Assembly: GCA_014281115.1 (NCBI GenBank)
Contig: JACONQ010000010.1
Location: forward strand, 2,418,001 to 2,482,000
DNA length: 64,000 nt
Direction: 5' to 3'
Source of the DNA: Laburnicola sp. R22_1
Taxonomy: Eukaryota; Ascomycota; Dothideomycetes; Pleosporales; Didymosphaeriaceae
Shown: positions 34,086 through 45,300 of the stretch, one piece after another
Layout: every line of letters starts with the position of its first letter
How positions within the stretch are numbered: the first letter of the stretch is position 1
Made by a program: the position numbers and the translations under genes
The notes under the pieces: model-generated
The model's database searches: none
What the model saw: only the letters and a program-made list of their open reading frames with translations
What the model was told of the DNA's origin: nothing

Positions 34086-35633
34086 TCAAGACGTGATATA
34101 TTCGGCGTGCATGGCTATCCATTTCGTAGCCGGTTGCTCGAACTCTCGGAAACTGACCAGATCATCCCAGCGGAGAAAGTGTGGATAAGATAACGTCGGT
34201 AGCTCATGATACTCGTGTACGGCTTGCAGCGGGTCCCATTCCTCCCCCATGTCAACCTTGAATCGCACCGGTGTATTCTGGGTAAGAATTTTCTTGACGA
34301 GTTGGGGGAAGTCTGCTGAGATGCGGTTTACGAGCAGGGGATCGGTTTGATTCTCTGGACGCCCTCGATGACAAGATTCAGCAGCTTCTTGCAGCGCAGC
34401 TACTCTTTTGATGCCGTTCCATAGATGCTGGAGTAGTTCTGTGGTTCCTTCGAATTCAAGGGTGTATTGGCCTTTGGGCATACCCGCAGCCGACAAGCCT
34501 AACGCCTCTCTGAACCATCTCGCCATATCCGTGAATATAGAACTAGTTCGGAGACTCTGGGAAAATTTCCAACAATCGAGGAAGATAACTCGTGTCACAT
34601 CAACCCGGGTCTCTATATAGAGCCGCGGGTTCTCCCTGCAATACCGTATAAGACCGTAAGCATGAGAAGGCTGATCACCGACACTCTCGTGATCCTCTTC
34701 AATGACGACTCTTCGAATGCAACCGCGTGTTTCCGGAGGAAGCTTCTCAAAGAAACGGATCGAGCAGGCCGTCGCTGAGAAATATAATCTTCGTTTGTGA
34801 GTGACTCTGAGGCCGCCCTCGGTATCGGATTCCTCCAATTCGGAATCCGAGAGACTGTGTATGACCATCTCGGGAAGGAGTCCCTCGATTTCGTCAAGCT
34901 CAGTGGCGCCCGGAATCCGCCAAGGCTGCAGATTCAAGGCAAGAATTTTCTGTTCTGAACCTGGCGCATATCGTGGAGAGTGATGCTCAGGGTTGTACTC
35001 CTCGCCCCAGTCATCTTCGTAGTCCTCCCGATCATAAGGCGGTATCTGTCCGTTTCGCAACATTGCGTCATATTCCTTGGCTGTCGACGAGTTAAAGGCG
35101 TGATGGGTCGAGATGAGAGTCACCATATCCCGCAAAGCGTAAAGGGTGGTAGAGTCTTGCATTTTTCCATAGCATGGTATTCCGACCAACTCAAGTAGCC
35201 TAGTCCTCTCCACCTGATCTACAGACCGGAGCTTGCGGATTCCTTCGTTTAGAGGGTAGAGGCGTTGCATAGCGTTTAGGTGCTCTGTCGTAACACAACC
35301 CGAAGCCCAAGCGAGCATACCTCTAAGAGCGCAGTGGTAGTGGCCTCTAATGATATCGAAACGGGATCCCCACCGGCCATCTGTGGGATGTGGTTGAGCT
35401 ACCAGGCAACGAAAGGTAATTGTGTTTTCTCTCAAGGCTGCACCGTAAGCTTCAGTGGCTATCTGCTTACATGTATAGCTCAAGGATAAATTGATTGGTG
35501 CGTTGCTGGCTGTGCGTAAGCGTCCGGTGTCCCCATGATGCAGATAGCCACCCGGTTCGAGAACGGAGTAGCGGTAGATCTCGTCCCTCAATTCTCGAGG
35601 CAATCGGAAAAGCGGAGAAGGTTGTTGGGACAT
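34086..35633 (-). CDS. 2EXR-type fungal protein
   Basis: 515 residues, one exon. The N-terminus PLFRLPRELRDEIYRYSV is the hallmark of the large fungal 2EXR/F-box-like family (LPxELRxxIY). The body is helical with several Trp/Arg-rich segments and an acidic loop (DREDYEDDWGEEYNPEHH). No catalytic residues are evident; in this family the N-terminal motif is thought to be a protein-interaction element, with functions largely unknown. The frame is intact and is convergent with the MFS gene across a 407-bp gap without features. Confidence 0.8.
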   Translation of the reverse strand: MSQQPSPLFRLPRELRDEIYRYSVLEPGGYLHHGDTGRLRTASNAPINLSLSYTCKQIATEAYGAALRENTITFRCLVAQPHPTDGRWGSRFDIIRGHYHCALRGMLAWASGCVTTEHLNAMQRLYPLNEGIRKLRSVDQVERTRLLELVGIPCYGKMQDSTTLYALRDMVTLISTHHAFNSSTAKEYDAMLRNGQIPPYDREDYEDDWGEEYNPEHHSPRYAPGSEQKILALNLQPWRIPGATELDEIEGLLPEMVIHSLSDSELEESDTEGGLRVTHKRRLYFSATACSIRFFEKLPPETRGCIRRVVIEEDHESVGDQPSHAYGLIRYCRENPRLYIETRVDVTRVIFLDCWKFSQSLRTSSIFTDMARWFREALGLSAAGMPKGQYTLEFEGTTELLQHLWNGIKRVAALQEAAESCHRGRPENQTDPLLVNRISADFPQLVKKILTQNTPVRFKVDMGEEWDPLQAVHEYHELPTLSYPHFLRWDDLVSFREFEQPATKWIAMHAEYITS

Positions 35634-36218
35634 GGCGTCGAGGTCTGGTGGTGGGACTGCGTTGTGATGGCGGTGTTAAAGCGAGCGAGAGCGCAGGGTA
35701 GAAATATGCGAGAGCGCATGCGCGCTAACGCAGCTGTGGGTGTACCAGGGGCTAGTACCTGGGTAGCCACATAGTCACGAGTATAAGGGAAGTATAGTTG
35801 TGTTGAACCCTAGTTCGGCTCATTATGAGTCACCTATCGCCCGAAAAAAAAAAAAAAGGCCCCTCCTCACCGACAAAAAACATGTTGGTTGTCACACTTG
35901 GTCGTCACGTCACGAGCATAGAGTGGGCCACAAATTTGTGAACAAAACTGCATCCCGCAGCTATACTATGGTAAAAGAAAATCTAGCTATAACCTTTTTT
36001 TTCTGTGTACCAGCTCTTAGCAAAAAAAATCTTGAATACACGTGACTGAGTCTGTGTGGAATTAGCATCAAGTTGAGGTGGTTGGAGCAGCAGACGGCTT
36101 ACTGATGACGCGCGCATCTTCGGCTCCCCCGCCTCCCAGCGCGAGCTAATCCGAGTTAGTACTAGTCAAATATCCAGTCGGCATGACAAAAACCGACCCA
36201 GAGAGAGTCATCCATGGT
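35634..36218. other. Intergenic region
   Basis: Contains an A13 run at about 35844-35858 and the upstream region of the 2EXR gene. No gene recognised. Confidence 0.4.
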
Positions 36219-37431
36219 TCAAACCACAGTGACTCCAAATGGCTCCATGTCCTGGTCCATGTTAGCAACGTCGAAACAAGGGGAAAAAGAGGCTGGCCCA
36301 CGTCCGAAAACTTCGAACAGACCATGAGTTCCTGGCCCTGATGCATGTTAGAAATCATACCATGGCCCGAAACAACAGCGCACTCACGCGTATAAGAGGA
36401 CCCTCTCCGGTCATTTGGCTCCATCCACCTTGGCTGCATTAGTATTATGCGTCGGATTGAATGCCATCGTAACGTACCCACTGCAACGATCGACCGACTC
36501 GAGCGAAACTGTTGCCATGTCAGAATGCGTATGATTACGAGGGGAAACAGCACTGCTTACCCGAACCACAAAGCGACTGCATTGGTTAGTCCTGTTTGTA
36601 GTGATCCGAAGTCGAAAGTTAGGATGGATGCTGACTTACTCAAGATGATGCGCCCCCACTGCAAATCGGATTTCAATGTCTCCTACGCCACCTAGAGGGA
36701 GTGATTAGTGGGATACTGAGTAGATGAGATGCTATACGGACATTCAAGCTCCCAAACCGCACCCCAGAGATGGTCGCGCCATTCGCTAGGAAGCTGAGGC
36801 TGAGGAGGGCGACGGGCGACAAGCGACTGGGGACTTCTACATGTTAGTATAAACGAGGGTGAAGCAAGCAAGCCTGGTACGAACAATTGCTTATCTTGGA
36901 CTGCTACTGCATGCAAGAATACGGTTTGTGAGCCATTGTCGAGCCGCGCGATGTATTGACCTATCACTCGATGAGTAGTTTTTCTATAGAACGAGGATAA
37001 TGGTAGGCTTACAGTGTTTGCAGGGACTGGCGATATGGCAACCCAAGCGAACATGGATTACGTCGATCGACAGGTGAAGCACCTCAGCGCGTTGCTGGAG
37101 ACAATGGAAGACAACAAGTTCCTTGAGGCATTGCGAGCGTGTCTGCAGGACAGGAAAGATTAGTAGATAAGACGCAGTATATGTTTCAAAATACTCACGA
37201 CAAGGGAAGCGCACAGTGGCTGGTGGACATCCAGACATTGGCGAGCATGCTGTAGGCAGCGGAGATGCCGGCGGAGGTGTTGTCGGTGGTTACTGACCCG
37301 TGAACATTAGCATCGTGAAATCCATAGCAAAGCGAGATACTTACCCTATGACGGCGTCATTTCTGAAATCGAAAAGTTCCTCAACTGTTGCGCTTGTCAG
37401 CGATGAAAACAACAACTTCGCAAATACGCAC
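36219..37431 (-). other. Unresolved locus, possible multi-exon gene or remnant
   Basis: The minus strand shows a series of short protein-like segments separated by GT-AG candidates: HGLFEVFGRGPASFSPCF...EPFGVTVV ending at a TGA (36221-36219), SQMTGEGPLIR, WFGFARVGRSLQW, GDIEIRFAVG, EWRDHLWGAVWELE and GISAAYSMLANVWMSTSHC. The opposite strand also has a protein-like stretch at 37035-37160 (MATQANMDYVDRQVKHL...). I could not find one exon chain that keeps frame throughout, nor a known domain. It lies directly downstream of the reverse-transcriptase gene and could be the host gene interrupted by it. Confidence 0.3.
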
Positions 37432-40400
37432 TCATGTGATTTGACTGTGAAGGGCCTGTGGGTCTCGGTCGAGACCGGACAAGTGATGAAGCATCCAATC
37501 GGGTTCGACGAGAGTGAAGTTTTGTATTGCCCATTTCGCCGCAGCCGCGCCATTGCGGCTGAGCCATCTGTGGAAGTCGGAGTGATCGGTCTCTTGTCGA
37601 AGAGTTTCGCGAGCCACTGCGAGAAGAGGAAATTCGATGAACAAGTGGAAGACCGTCTGCTTTCGGTGGCCGCATAAGCAGTGTGAACCGGTAGGCATGA
37701 GCTATACATGGTCAGCACATCGCGTAGAAACACACTGAGTTCGACTTACGTTGATCTTGTGAAGAAAGTATCGTAGACGCACAACCTCCGTCTTCAGCCG
37801 TATAAGAGCAATGCTCTCGACACGAGTGAGTCCAGCATGCGCGTGGACATTTTGCATGCCCCATTCCTCCAGAGCAGTAATTGGCGCATGGGGTTGGCCA
37901 GCGTAATATTCGCGCACTGCGTTCCAGTTTTCGCGGGCGGCATCCAAGGCTGCGGTGTTGCAGACAGTGTCAATAGCCTTCAATCTGGCCCTCTCGCATA
38001 TGGCTGCCATGTCCCAAGTGCATGGTTGCGGCATGTTGCGAAAAGTCGAATCTAGGCGCTCCCTGAAAATCGGCTCGGACTTTTCAAGCACCTCTTCAAC
38101 CTCCGCGAACCGCGCATCGAAAGGGTCTGGAACCTTTAGTCTGAAACGGTTACCGTAGTTGTAATGCTTCCACTTGCGAAGATTGAGACGGTCTCTTGCA
38201 TCAGTAATGGTGGTCCAGGCATCCTTCGTTACCAGTTTTGCCAAAGTCGCGACGGAACGCCTCCACAGCTCGAGATCAATAGCATAGACGCATAGCTCCT
38301 TTTCGAGGAATGCAACCCGTGTCGGGACGTATTGGCCTTCGATAAGGCGGAGAAAAGAATTCTGGGTAATTTTGAGGAAGTCCCGGTTCTCTCCAATGAG
38401 CTGGCAGTCCCCGTGCGCGATATACCAAACGGAGCATGCATGTGCGATTGCGGACACAACGACTGATATGTAGAATTGTCTTGCCTGAAAAAGCGGCAGC
38501 CCCCAATCAGGTCCCATGATCCTCGAAGCCATTCGTTTCAGCGGCGCGATCTTCTTGATTCGGATCTTACGCAAAGTTAGTTCATTGTCATGGCAGGCCA
38601 GAAGATACATACGTGTTCCATGTGAAGCTTCCAGTCAAGCTTTGGGTCCAGAACGACTCCGAGGATCTTCATGCCAGTCTTCTCGTTGGCAGGCTGCGTG
38701 AAACCGGCGATCGGAGGTCTGCAACGAGATTGCTCCAGGTCCTTCTCTGTACGAGATCGTGTGAAATGCATGAGGCCCAACTTGTGAGCTGCGAACTCCA
38801 TGCCACTAGAGTCTGCCCACGCGTTGCAGAGCTTGTAGTCGACGGCGAGGCGGGCGCAGTTGATTGCGAACGAGTCAGCTACTTCGATGATATATGTGTC
38901 GTCGGCAAATGCTACCCCAAACCGTAGGTCTGTCGTGAACTCTCGTGGTTGGCAAATCGTTTCGAGCAGTGGCGCCGCAAACACCAAGAAGAGCAGTGTG
39001 GATAAAGGACTTCCCTGGGGAACGCCTTTTATGACAATATACTCACGCGAGACAAATCCGGGTATCCTGATGGTCGTCGTTCTGTTCAACAGCCAAGAAA
39101 AAATCATCTTGACGAGTCCGCAAGGTACCCCCCTCTCATGTAGAAGGTCAATGAGCCGTTGGCGGTCCACGCGGTTGTAAGCACCGGACATGTCGAGGCT
39201 AAGAATGCTGACGACTTGGCCAGCTGACCAGGCCGCTCGGATGATCGTCTCAATGTACAGTAATGCAGCGGTGGTAGTCCTACCCTTGTAGGCCATCTGA
39301 GTGTCCGGAACGAGGGTGAGCTCCTCCACATACGTGGCTAGGCGTTTGTGCATGGCCGTCTCCAGAAGCTTCCCAACGCAAGACAGAAGTGCAATTGGCC
39401 TCCAGTTCTTTGGGTTCGAAAATGGACCATCTTTCTTGCGTAGAACAATGGTAGTAGCCTTCTTGAAGACGTCAGGGGAGTAGCAACGTCTCAGGCATGC
39501 GTTAACTGGAAGGCGGTTCGTTAGCCAGAATCCAAGCAGACGGCCGTGCGCTGACAAAACTTCAGGACAGAATTACTCACAGAAGCGTTCCAAGTGCGGG
39601 AGCAAAGTGCCACCGAAAATCTTCAAAAACTGGTTAGGTATGCCACCGTCCACCGTGGCTCTGATCTTTGGCATCTTTCGAATCATTTCCTGAAGCTCGC
39701 CAGGTTCCAGTGGATCGCAATGATATTCGGGCAAGTCTTGGAAAGGGAGGTGCAATCGACAAGACTCTTTCGTTGTGGTGGGTGAAACTAGCAGCAAACG
39801 TTCCGCAAGACAGTCGCACTGAGCCTGGGGTTCACTTATCGGTGGCGAGTTTTCGTCCACCTTCAGATCTGGCATATGAGCAGTCTCCTTCGCCTGTTCC
39901 TTCTTCTTGCTATAACGGTACAACTTGGCGAAACTGGGAGAGTTGCGCAGTGATCGTTCAATGTGAGCGTGCCATGCGTATTCACGGTCGATCTTCTGGA
40001 GCTCCGTTGCCAAGGCCTCGGCCTCGTCGAGCTTCTTCTTCAGCTCTGGCGTTCTGAATCGCCTCCAGTCGCGCTCATACCGCCGTGCTTGCCTGTGTGC
40101 GAACTTGGCATTGGTGGAAGTGGCTTCTATGATATCCTGCGGCGATTCAGCGACCGGTACTGCCGTATCGTAAATGTCATAGACGTCCTGATTGAACTTG
40201 ACCGCCCAAGCCTCAATCTCTTCCTCGGTGTCGAGACCCATGTGAGCCATCTCTTCCAAGCACTTGGCGAGTTTCTCGGCTGTTTGCGATTCGTTCAGGC
40301 TTTTCCAGCGGCGGGAGGAGAAGAGCTTCCGGTTAGGGCCGACGTCAAGAACGATTTCGCATACGGCATGATCCGAGGGCTTCTTGTTCTTCGGAAGAAG

Positions 40401-41159
40401 CCACAGAAGCTCGGTTTGGAGACGCCATTTGGAGCGTGAAGAAAGTCCTGGGGAGAAACGTTAAACCATGACCGTCACTGTATAGCAGAAGGGAGCAAGT
40501 AACGTACCAGCACTCAGAAAAGTCAGATCGATGGTGCTCCAGATTTTGGAATCCTTGGATTTCTCCCACGTGCGGGATCCAGGCTCGGTGGCCAAGATCC
40601 ACTCATCGTACAACTCCATATACAATGCCTTTGCCAGTGGTTCACATTGCTGACGCGGAACCCTGCTCCCTCCCCACCAGACATGATGTAGATTGAAATC
40701 ACCCATGAGAACATGCTGTCCCTCGGCCTTCAGTAGGTCCAGAATTCCCTCGATGGTGATTGCCATTTTTTTGACCTTACCCTGGCCTTCGGGGTTGTCC
40801 ACCTCGATTAATGGGTTGTAGATGTTGTGAAAGTGGATGACGTCGAAATCGGTACGAATTGTACATGTCGCTCTGTAGTCGTCGTGGGAAGTTGCCTTCC
40901 AGGTCGTGATGTCCAAGTCGTTCCGGACATAGAAGGCCACTCTGTGCGTTTCGCGGAAGTCAAAGGCCAACTTGCAGCCATGCGAAACAATTGCGTCCTT
41001 CTTAGTAGTGTTTCCAGCGTCTGGACACACATCTTGCAACGCAACGATGTCTACCTCGTGCTCGCCCGCGAGCTGCAGCGCTCGACGCTGCACTGCCGTT
41101 GTCTGTCGCACATTGAAGTGCCACGCCTTCAGCGTGTATCGAGTTACTGAGAAGCACAT
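37432..41159 (-). CDS. Non-LTR-type endonuclease/reverse transcriptase with four spliceosomal introns
   Basis: Exons 41159-40508, 40447-39581, 39505-38613, 38565-37750 and 37701-37432 (introns 60, 75, 47 and 48 bp, all GT-AG) join in frame to 1165 residues. An N-terminal exonuclease-endonuclease-phosphatase fold has HFNVRQTT, LQDV (usually LQE), GDFNLHHVWWGG, STIDLTF and, across intron 1, PSDHAV. The reverse transcriptase follows: KNWRPIALLSCVGKLLE, LSLDMSGAYNRVD (motif A), GVPQGSPLS (motif B), FADD (motif C), GVVLDPKLDW. The C-terminus has HCLCGHRKQTVFHLF, like the Cys/His end of Tad/I-type LINEs. No RNase H recognised. All catalytic motifs are present apart from Glu-to-Asp in the endonuclease. 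No poly(A) tract or target duplication was seen. Either a LINE whose genomic RNA escapes splicing or a domesticated copy. Confidence 0.85.
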
Positions 41160-41959
41160 CCTGAAGGGGAAGAAGAGCCCTGGATTGCGAGGCTTTCAGC
41201 CTCGGCACTGCGGTTGACGTCTCCGGAGAGGTCACCATCGTCAACAGCAGCAAGCGGTTCGTTCTCACCGAGGTCATCTCGGTAGTCGCCAAGGCCGTCC
41301 AGATCCTCAGCAGCGTAGGGACCATCAACGGATTCAGCACTCTTATCGATCAGTGAAGGGAAATAGTCGTCATCGTCAATGAAATCGATTCCGAGCCGTC
41401 TTGTGATGTCGTCGGCCCACTCCGGCGAGGCCGCTCGTGTCGGAGAACGCATGCGCGAACCTGCAGGCGTAGTGCAGTCCTCGAAGGTGAGATTATTGTC
41501 AGGACGAATGCTTTTGGCAGAGGTAGAAGGCGGCAGTTGATAGGGGGGCCAGATGGCGCCAATAGGGCCAGGAGAAGTCATAGCGGGTGGCTGGTATCCG
41601 TGTGCGTCCTGGGATACTCTTTGACGCTGCTGTTGGTAGTTCTGAGGAATGAGGGCGTCGTTAATATCGATATGGCTGGAGCTGGAACTGGCCGTCTGCT
41701 GTGAGTCGAGGGGCATCTGGTCCGACGCGGGCATGCTGAGACTAGAAAGGGACGTCTGCTGTGAGCCGAGGGGCATCTGGTTTGACGTGGGCATGCTGAG
41801 ACTAGAAAGGGACGTCTGCTGTGAGCTGAGGGGCATCTGGTCCGACGCAGGCATGCTGGGACCGGGAAGAAACGTCTGCTGTGAACTTAGAGGCATTGGA
41901 TCCGAGGCGGACATGCTGGGACCGGGAATAGACGTCTGCTGTGAGCTGAGAGGCGTTGG
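41144..41959 (-). CDS. Ser/Gln/Pro-rich ORF upstream of the reverse transcriptase (5'-truncated ORF1)
   Basis: An open minus-strand frame that ends (TAA, 41146-41144) 16 bases after the ATG of the reverse-transcriptase frame, so the two overlap as ORF1/ORF2 often do in LINEs. It begins with about five copies of a 20-residue unit (SQQTSLSSLSMPASDQMPLG type) encoded by a 60-bp DNA repeat, then a Gln/Pro region and an acidic end (ADDITRRLGIDFIDDDDYFPS). No zinc knuckle is visible, unlike usual LINE ORF1. Its upstream end runs into the inverted-repeat element that starts at 41960, so the real N-terminus appears to have been cut off. Confidence 0.55.
   Translation of the reverse strand, partial: PTPLSSQQTSIPGPSMSASDPMPLSSQQTFLPGPSMPASDQMPLSSQQTSLSSLSMPTSNQMPLGSQQTSLSSLSMPASDQMPLDSQQTASSSSSHIDINDALIPQNYQQQRQRVSQDAHGYQPPAMTSPGPIGAIWPPYQLPPSTSAKSIRPDNNLTFEDCTTPAGSRMRSPTRAASPEWADDITRRLGIDFIDDDDYFPSLIDKSAESVDGPYAAEDLDGLGDYRDDLGENEPLAAVDDGDLSGDVNRSAEAESLAIQGSSSPSGCASQ
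41690..41950 (-). repeat. 60-bp tandem repeat, about 4.4 units
   Basis: Plus-strand unit GTCTGCTGTGAG, CTGAGGGGCATCTGG, CATGCTGAGACTAG in order, with exact 60-bp periodicity (unit starts near 41693, 41753, 41813, 41873 and 41933). The period is a multiple of three, so copy changes preserve the reading frame. Confidence 0.9.
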
Positions 41960-42156
41960 CAGCGCTGACAACGTAGCGTAGTACGGTACGGTTGACCCTC
42001 GTTGCTCTACGCTACAGCTTGTATGCACTAGAGATGCTAGATTACGCCCTATAACTATAGTACAGCCTAAAAAGCTCTCTATAGGCTGTAGGTGCTAAGC
42101 TTTTTCCTAATTAGGTAATTAGTAATTGTTGTTTAGTGTTAAGGTTACTAAAAAGG

Positions 42157-42309
42157 TGTGTGCGTACCACAGAAAGACGAACTGGTTGATTGCTATCTAA
42201 TAAAGTCAGAGTGGTTATATACATGGAGTGGAGTATCCAGAAGATTCCAGATTAACAAGGTCACATGACTGTGTGACGACATAGTAGAACATTTTAGAGT
42301 TGGCTAACA
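42157..42309 (-). repeat. 3' LTR of the copia element
   Basis: Second LTR in transcription order. A purine tract (minus-strand CTGGGGGGG, about 42312-42320) lies directly beside it and is the likely plus-strand primer. Confidence 0.95.
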
Positions 42310-42399
42310 CACCCCCCCAGCTTGAGTGAATTGCAGAAACGAAAGCTGAAAATGAGTGACTCTGAGTTCTTGTTCTTGGTGATCTCAGCGTGTGTACCT

Positions 42400-45300
42400 C
42401 TAGTACCACCCGTCGAGCTCGTTTGAGCTGAATACAATATCCTCTGAGTCTGTTTGAGGCTCTAGTCTTGCTGAAATATCGCTAAGTCCAAGCTGGCGTA
42501 TGAAGCTTGCGTGCTTTTGGCGTGGAAAGATCTTTGTGAGGCCATCAGCTGGCATTTCTGCGGTGGGCTTCCATTCAATCTGCAGTCTGCCTTCTGATAC
42601 CTCCTGACGTATCCAGTGGTGGTGCACGTCTACGTGCTTGAGCTTTGTCTGAAGCTTATCGGCTGTCTTAGTTGCAATTGAGACAGTTTGCTGGTTGTCG
42701 CACCAGAGCGATGGTGTAAACTCTGGGTCGAATTGAATTGCCTGAAAGAAGCGTTGCCACCACTCCATCTCTCCTCCTGCTAGTGATAGAGATAGAAGCT
42801 CGGCCTCAGTAGTCGATTTCGTGACTGATGGTTGAACTGTCGCCTTCCAATCAATGGGTAGGCCGTAAAGCTTGAAAAGATAGCCTTGAGAACTTCGACG
42901 AGTCTGTGGCTCATCTGCAAAGGCCGCATCTGATGCGCCATAAAATAACGGTTCTAGCTCCTGCTGGGCTGATTCTGGTGTTGAGATACTCGTGATTCCG
43001 CCTTGTATATCTGCTGATGCACGAATAGCAAGGTTCTTTGTACCAATTAGGTATCGCCAGACATGCTGGGCTGCGTACATATGCTTCTGCCCTGGGTTCT
43101 GAAGATGACGTGCCAGCATTGAGTGAGCTCGCGCGACGTCTGGGCGCGTTGAGGTCGAGATGTAGGCTAGTGAGCCCACTAATTGCTGATATCTGTGTGT
43201 TCGAGCTGCGCTTGGTTCCTCCGTTGAAGGCATGAGGTTGTTTTCCTTCAATGGTACGTCTGGATATCGTCCATCAAGCTTGAGGTTAAACTTTGTCGCG
43301 ACCTTGTCGATGAATGAGTCCTGGATCAAGTAGATAGATCTTGTGAGCTCTTCACGAATTACTCGAATCCCTAAGAACCACTTGAGCTCTCCTAGCTCGC
43401 GAATGTCATATGTGTTAAGCAGCTGTTGCTTGAACACGCGGTAGGCCCTCATATTGAGCAGATGTATGAGAACGACGATATCATCCACATAAAAGAACAC
43501 AATTAATTGATTGTTTGTGAACAAACATGGAGCTCCTGGTACTGGCTTTAAGCCGAGCTTCTTCAAGGTTGATGACAGCTCTTGGTACCAAAGCAGTGGG
43601 GCTTCCTTGAGGCCATAGAGTGCTCGTTGCAGCTCAAGAAGCTCACCGAATTTGTCTATAAATCCTTCTGGGGTACGGCAGTATATTTTTCGCGGTAGTC
43701 GAGCGTTGAGAAAGGCATTCAACGCGTCAAACTGAAACATCTGTAGGTTAAAGGCTGCTGCTAAAGCGATAAGTGCTCGAAACACTTTCATAGCTAGTGT
43801 AGCAGCGTACGTGTCTCCCCACGTGTCTTGTAGGTCACCTCGTACGCAGAGGCGTGCCTTGAACTTGTATAGATATCCGTCTTCGTCAAACTTGTATGTG
43901 AAAACCCACATCAGAGGCAGTATCTCGGCATCTGCTGTAGCTGAAGTCGCCTCAGTGCGCTTGAAACAGTGCTTTGCCCAGCAGCTATTAAACTCTGCTC
44001 GAACTGCCTGGGTAAACTCTGCGCTGAATGGATGATTCTTGAGGTCTTTCCAGCGCTTTGGCGGTGGCGGTAGCTGATCGCGATAGAGCCTTATCTTTGG
44101 TAATTCTCCAACTAGATTTGCTGGGGCTGTTGGATTTGTTGCTGCTGCAAAAGCTGTATAGTATGTAGCTAAGGCCTGATTTGGTGGCTTCCTAGCTCGT
44201 TTGCCTGCAACGACGTTGCTGCTGCTTCCAACTTCAGGATCAGCCATCCTGGGTGCGTTGTTTCTCTGTCGATCTGGAACATATTCGCCTGAACTCGCCC
44301 ATCCTTTGGGTAGAGTTGAAGGTGCCTTTTGAGGCTGGCTACGGTGGCCTGATGCGATCGGCGTGAGTGGCCCTTGTCCTTGACTAGTAACGCTCTCCTG
44401 CTGCGGTACTCTGGGATGGATTGTTGGGCTATTGTCTTCTTGATCAGACTGCATCTCTTGGAGCAATTGCTCCTGCAACTGTTGCTCGGTGTCCTGCTCT
44501 TCTGCAGTTTGCTGGTCATCCTGCGCATCCTGCGCGCCTGTGTCGAAGATATCCTCGCCTTCCTCCTGCTGAGGCGGCGCTGTGTTGCCACGAATTGATG
44601 GCTCCCGCGTCGGTAGATAGGCCATATAAGGCTCATCCTCCTTGTTGCGATTGTATATAGTAGTGTGAAGCCGTGACTGCATTGGCTCAATTAGATCGCT
44701 TAGAGTGGCCTGCACGTCTTGAGAGTGAGGTATATCCAAAACCTCTATCTCTTCCTGCGTCACAGCCTCTCTCTCTACGACCGAATCATCACCAAAACGA
44801 CTTTCGCGCTTGAAAATCACGTCTCGTACGCGAATTACCTGGTCCTTTTTAGGCAGCCAGATGCGAAAAATGTTGGTAGAGTCATATCCAACCAAGTATC
44901 CAACAAAGGTGCGAGATTCAAGCTTATCAGCCTTCTTCAACTTTTTGTTGAGAATGTAAGCTTTACATCCAATCGGAGCAAAATGAGCAACTGAAGGCTG
45001 CTTGCCGTGAACAAGCTCGTACGGCGTCTTCTAATTGATAGCTTTTGTTGGCGTGACGTTGGCGGTTCGAGCCGCAGTGATAGCTAGCTCATTTGATAGT
45101 GACTTCGGTAGTCTTGCTTGGATTCGAAGCGCTCTTGCTTTTGTGATGATGATATGTCCTGCCTTTTCTGCTGCGCCAAGCTGCTCAGCAGTATCTGGAG
45201 CTTGTAGCTCGATCTTGAAGCCTGCTTGCTTCGCAATGTTATAGAGCTTAAGGCCATAGCCCCGCTCACTATTAATCTTGAGTACGACTACAATGTACCC

